A DNA stretch of 64,000 nucleotides from Flavobacterium stagni (lineage in GTDB: Bacteria; Bacteroidota; Bacteroidia; Flavobacteriales; Flavobacteriaceae). The notes beneath the pieces were generated by a model that did not search any database, was not told where the DNA came from, and worked only from the letters and a program-made list of their open reading frames with translations. How positions within the stretch are numbered: the stretch's first letter is position 1; each line of letters opens with the position of its first letter. The position numbers were made by a program, and so were the translations under genes. Of this stretch, positions 60,856-64,000 are shown in pieces. The DNA is taken from NCBI RefSeq assembly GCF_004122105.1, contig NZ_SBKN01000001.1, positions 248,001-312,000 of the forward strand, read 5' to 3'.

Positions 60856-63060
60856 TTATAAGGTGTAATTTAATCCCAAAACGATGGTTCGACCCATATT
60901 GGGAATCCCGTCGACTTTGAGTCGGGACAAATGGGAAACATAGGTTTTATCGAATAGATTATTCGCATTCAAACTCAAATCAAAACTGGATTTACCTAGG
61001 GTAAGTTTTGTTCCAAAGGCCAAATTCACCAACGTATAATCCCGTGTACTGGTTTCAAAAACGCCTGGATTATTTTGAGCAAAAATATGTTCGGTGTTCA
61101 CAGATGCAAACGACTCTTTCCAACGTTTTCCGTCTTTTAATTCCGCTCGGAAAGTTCCGGTGACTTTATTAGCTGGAATCAAAGGTAAATAATCCCCGTT
61201 GCTTTTCTTACCCGTTACACTTTCAAAGGTAGCCAACACGTGCAACCAATCGATGGGATGGGGATGAAAATGGATTCCCGCTTCTCCCCCAAACAAATAG
61301 GCGTTGTTTTGCACATAATCAAACACATCGTACCCATCAATTTGGGTGCCGTTGGGTGCGATATAAATGTAGTTGTTCAAATGATTATAAAACCCATTGG
61401 CAAACAATTCAAAATGCGGATTGCGGTATTCTACATTCACATCGGTTTGAAGGTTTTGCTCATTTTTCAAATTAGCATTTCCAATTTCGTAGCGGTTGCT
61501 GCCTTCGTGTACGCCATTAGAGGACAATTCGGCCAAGTTAGGCGCACGGAAACCCGAAGCCACATTCAACCGCACCACTACATTTTCTTTGATGTTGGCT
61601 TTATACCCTAAAGAAGCATTGAAACTGTTGAACGAACGGTCGATGGCTTGAAAATAACCTTCGTCACCGGGTGTGCCGTGTTCTTCGGATTGTACACCGC
61701 GACGGTCCCAACGTAAACCCGCTTGAAGCGCACTTTTCTCCCATTGGTAATTGGACGTTGCAAAAACACCAAAGTCGCGGGTAGTGGCATCTGGAATCAA
61801 ATATTCTTCGCCAGAATTGGTGTTGGTTTGGTACATCCCTTGGGTTCCAACGATGGTTTCTAGTTTGCCGAATGCAGGCAAATGATAGCGAACATTGTAA
61901 TTGAAGGTTTTCAATTTCATGTGCAATACAGGAATCTCGCTGTCTTCCAATTCGCTGCGGTCGTTATCAATGTATCCAAAATCGGTTTCCAATTTGGATT
62001 TTCCGAGGTAGTAAATAGTGTTCCAACTCAGAATTTGACCGATTACTTTTTGCCGTGGAAATTCGGGATTCTTGGTCGTGGTTTGTTCGGCGATGCCTTC
62101 TTCGGGGATACCGAGATTTAAGCGGTTATAATTGTAACGAAAAACCGTATTCATAAAGGCATTGGAATAGCCTAAGCCCGTTTTGAAATCCAATTCTTTG
62201 TAGCGCGTATTGGTCACACGATCACCCGTTCCTGTTTGGTAATCGGAATGAAGGTTTTGGGAAACACGCGTGGTGAATTTCAAGTGATCACCAGAAAGTT
62301 TGTAGCCTAATGTAGAATTGCTTCCGAGTGTATTCGTAAAATAACGCTGACCGAAATTGAGGTGCATTTGGTTGGCGGGAGCAAATTTTTCAGGGTTAAA
62401 ATACAACACACCACCGAGTGCATCCGAGCCGTAGAGTAAGGAGGCCGGACCTTTAATCACTTCGACGCTTTCGATTCCGGCGTCATTGAGTCCGAGCCCG
62501 TGTTCTTCTCCAAACTGTTGGTTTTCCAGGCGCACGCCTTGGTTGTATACCAACACCCGATTACCGCTTAACCCGCGAATAACCGGTTTCCCGATGGATG
62601 TTCCTGTAGACACTTGCGACACCCCAGGAATAGTGGCCAATCCTTCGATTAAGGTTGCCGCTCCTTTTTGACGTAAATCTTTGGTGGTTTGGTGTTCGAC
62701 CTTCATTACGTTCTCCGATTGGAGTCGGTTGAACGCCGTTGACACAATCACCTCATCCATTTGGTGGATGCTTTCTTTGAGTTCGCAGTTTACCGTTACA
62801 GCCGTTGTACCCACACTGATGGATTGGGTTTGGGTTTCAAAACCCACAAAGGAGAACACGATTTTGTGGGTTCCTTTGGGAATGGATTTGAAGGTAAAAT
62901 TTCCTTGAGCATCGGTTTGGGTTTCAAGATGCAAACCGGGCAATTGAACAATGGCGGATTCCAGTGGTTTACCTGAAGCGGTTACCGTTCCTGATAGTAT
63001 ATTTTGGGCTTGTGCGAGCGAACAAAAGCTCAGCACAACCATCCATAAAAGTGATTTCAT
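60856..63060 (-). CDS. TonB-dependent receptor with CarboxypepD_reg-like domain, possible metal receptor
   Basis: A 734-residue outer-membrane receptor. After the signal peptide (ending near AQAQ) comes a carboxypeptidase-regulatory-like domain (about 20-100, GTVTASGKPLESAIVQLPG, FSFVGFETQTQS). The plug domain follows (MDEVIVSTAFNR, GKPVIRGLSGNRVLVYNQGV, VEVIKGPASLLYGSDALGG), with LENQQFGEEHGLGLND. The beta-barrel ends GRTIVLGLNYTL. The upstream gene encodes a small His-rich secreted protein, and such pairs often belong to zinc or copper uptake. The metal role is inferred from context; no Fur- or Zur-like site was recognised. Confidence 0.92.
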   Translation of the reverse strand: MKSLLWMVVLSFCSLAQAQNILSGTVTASGKPLESAIVQLPGLHLETQTDAQGNFTFKSIPKGTHKIVFSFVGFETQTQSISVGTTAVTVNCELKESIHQMDEVIVSTAFNRLQSENVMKVEHQTTKDLRQKGAATLIEGLATIPGVSQVSTGTSIGKPVIRGLSGNRVLVYNQGVRLENQQFGEEHGLGLNDAGIESVEVIKGPASLLYGSDALGGVLYFNPEKFAPANQMHLNFGQRYFTNTLGSNSTLGYKLSGDHLKFTTRVSQNLHSDYQTGTGDRVTNTRYKELDFKTGLGYSNAFMNTVFRYNYNRLNLGIPEEGIAEQTTTKNPEFPRQKVIGQILSWNTIYYLGKSKLETDFGYIDNDRSELEDSEIPVLHMKLKTFNYNVRYHLPAFGKLETIVGTQGMYQTNTNSGEEYLIPDATTRDFGVFATSNYQWEKSALQAGLRWDRRGVQSEEHGTPGDEGYFQAIDRSFNSFNASLGYKANIKENVVVRLNVASGFRAPNLAELSSNGVHEGSNRYEIGNANLKNEQNLQTDVNVEYRNPHFELFANGFYNHLNNYIYIAPNGTQIDGYDVFDYVQNNAYLFGGEAGIHFHPHPIDWLHVLATFESVTGKKSNGDYLPLIPANKVTGTFRAELKDGKRWKESFASVNTEHIFAQNNPGVFETSTRDYTLVNLAFGTKLTLGKSSFDLSLNANNLFDKTYVSHLSRLKVDGIPNMGRTIVLGLNYTL

Positions 63061-63114
63061 GTGTAAATGGGATTGATTTGTGATTAGAAAAATAAACGTT
63101 CCGGCGAACCGGTT

Positions 63115-63163
63115 CGCGCCAGGGATGGGAGCAAGGTGCCGTGCACCGCGTACAGCCCGACCT
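63115..63163 (-). repeat. GC-rich intergenic hairpin element, inverted diverged copy
   Basis: GCGCCAGGGATGGGAGC, a GGTGC-CGT-GCACC hairpin and GTACAGCCCGACC follow the same order as the reverse complement of 51345-51406. It lies between the TonB receptor and the His-rich protein gene. Confidence 0.55.
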
Positions 63164-63208
63164 TGACGCAGGCTTCAGCCCAGGCAAGGTGGCGCCCAAA
63201 AAATAAAT

Positions 63209-63562
63209 CTAACCGACAATCGGGGGTGCCCGAAGGCTGAAGAAACTTCCCTCAAAAACCGTTACCAACCGCTGTGGGGCTTGGATAACGTGGGTTGAAG
63301 TCGTATTGGAATTTTGGGGTTGGAAGGAAATGGCGGTGGGTTCGATATACGAACTGATGGCAAACTCACATTGAAAACATTTTTCGTAATCGTGGTGGGC
63401 GTGACCGACTTCCGTTTTCCCTAAAGTGTAATGATGATGGCAGTGCGTCACTTCGAATTCGTGCGCAATGTGGTTGACGGCATGCACAAACTGCAGCACG
63501 AAAACGAGCAGCAGTGTGGCGGTCAAACCTCCTCCGAAAAGTAGTTTACGGATATTCATCAT
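63209..63562 (-). CDS. Small His/Cys-rich exported protein
   Basis: A 117-residue protein with an N-terminal membrane or signal segment (LLFGGGLTATLLLVFVLQFV). The mature part has clusters that could bind metal: NHIAHEFEVTHCHHHYTLG, VGHAHHDYEKCFQCEF. The C-terminus FFSLRAPPIVG is a short motif shared by many small proteins encoded next to TonB receptors in flavobacteria. The function is unknown; metal binding in the envelope is inferred. It lies 148 nt upstream of the TonB receptor on the same strand, with a hairpin repeat between. Confidence 0.75.
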   Translation of the reverse strand: MMNIRKLLFGGGLTATLLLVFVLQFVHAVNHIAHEFEVTHCHHHYTLGKTEVGHAHHDYEKCFQCEFAISSYIEPTAISFQPQNSNTTSTHVIQAPQRLVTVFEGSFFSLRAPPIVG

Positions 63563-63648
63563 GCCGCAAAGGTAGGCAATGGATAAAAAAATCCCACCGA
63601 TTTACCATTTTTTTAGGATTCGGTGGGATAAATATATTTTGAAACGGG

Positions 63649-64000
63649 TTAGACTAATTCTTTAGCCACTAAATATTCGGCAATTTGAATCGCGTTGGTC
63701 GCGGCTCCTTTGCGCAAGTTGTCGGCGACTACCCACATGTTTACGGTGTTGGGCTGACTCTCGTCTTGGCGGATGCGGCCGACAAATACCTCATCTTTTC
63801 CGTGCGCGTAAAGCGGCATGGGATACGTATAGGTATCGGTGTTGTCTTGCACGACTACGCCGGGAGTGTGGTGCAAAATTTCGCGGATTTCGCTCAAATT
63901 ACACGGATTGTGGAACTCGATATTCAAGGCTTCGCTGTGGCCACCAACCACAGGAATACGAATGGCAGTTGCGGTCACATGAATGCTGTCGTCTCCGATG
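63649..64000 (-). CDS. asd: Aspartate-semialdehyde dehydrogenase, C-terminal part
   Basis: The gene runs off the right end of the window; the frame remains open to the last base. The visible 117 residues are the C-terminal region of Asd, with VTATAIRIPVVGGHSEALN (substrate-binding Arg and His), FVGRIRQDES and NMWVVADNLRKGAATNAIQ. The enzyme reduces aspartyl phosphate to aspartate semialdehyde for lysine, threonine, methionine and diaminopimelate synthesis. The apparent GTG start at 63978 is internal. Confidence 0.93.
   Translation of the reverse strand, partial: IGDDSIHVTATAIRIPVVGGHSEALNIEFHNPCNLSEIREILHHTPGVVVQDNTDTYTYPMPLYAHGKDEVFVGRIRQDESQPNTVNMWVVADNLRKGAATNAIQIAEYLVAKELV

Overview
The window looks like a chromosome segment of a Bacteroidetes bacterium, most likely Flavobacterium or a close relative (Flavobacteriaceae). 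The support is AT-rich sequence, Bacteroidetes promoters of the TTTG-N19-TAnnTTTG type (the clearest is in front of rplM), seven secreted proteins ending in type IX secretion (T9SS) C-terminal sorting domains, TonB-dependent receptors, LytTR regulators and flavobacterial gene blocks. No rRNA, tRNA, CRISPR array, transposase or phage gene was found.

Layout. 1-8.4 kb: TPR sensor kinase and LytTR regulator, then a 1698-residue fibre-like surface protein with YadA-type head repeats and an S74 chaperone tail. 8.4-11.2 kb: polA. 11.4-15.6 kb (minus): a T9SS protein, then an operon LacI regulator - secreted ankyrin protein - DOMON-like T9SS protein. 15.8-18.5 kb: rplM-rpsI and rpsB-tsf. 18.7-25.9 kb: M3 peptidase (minus), then TraB/GumN-like giant protein - queuosine precursor transporter - tag as a tight plus-strand unit. 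26-36 kb: accessory area with two tandem RCC1-repeat T9SS genes, a LytS-type kinase/LytTR pair and an FnIII T9SS protein, separated by long non-coding stretches of dispersed repeats. 36-41.7 kb: aat, DUF3127 protein, flavin reductase, histidine kinase, a lone Abi-like gene between 34-bp direct repeats, HIT protein and greA. 42-47.9 kb (mostly minus): a TonB receptor under a TPP riboswitch, behind an operon of pnuC-family transporter, a NadR-like kinase fused to DUF4301, and arfB. 48-52 kb: thioredoxin-like protein, GGGP synthase-like protein, phosphopantetheinyl transferase, ahcY and a small T9SS protein. 52-64 kb: S9 peptidase, a large metzincin T9SS protease, FAD oxidoreductase - mtgA, DoxX protein, AIM24-like protein, a TonB receptor behind a small His-rich protein, and the C-terminal end of asd.

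How the parts work together. Core functions (replication, translation, transcription elongation, DNA repair, amino-acid metabolism) alternate with surface and secretion modules. The TPP-riboswitch receptor, the PnuC/PnuT-type permease and the kinase-DUF4301 fusion together suggest a vitamin (probably thiamine) uptake and salvage unit, with the fusion as its least understood part. Composite non-coding repeats mark the borders of accessory modules between 25.9 and 40.8 kb.
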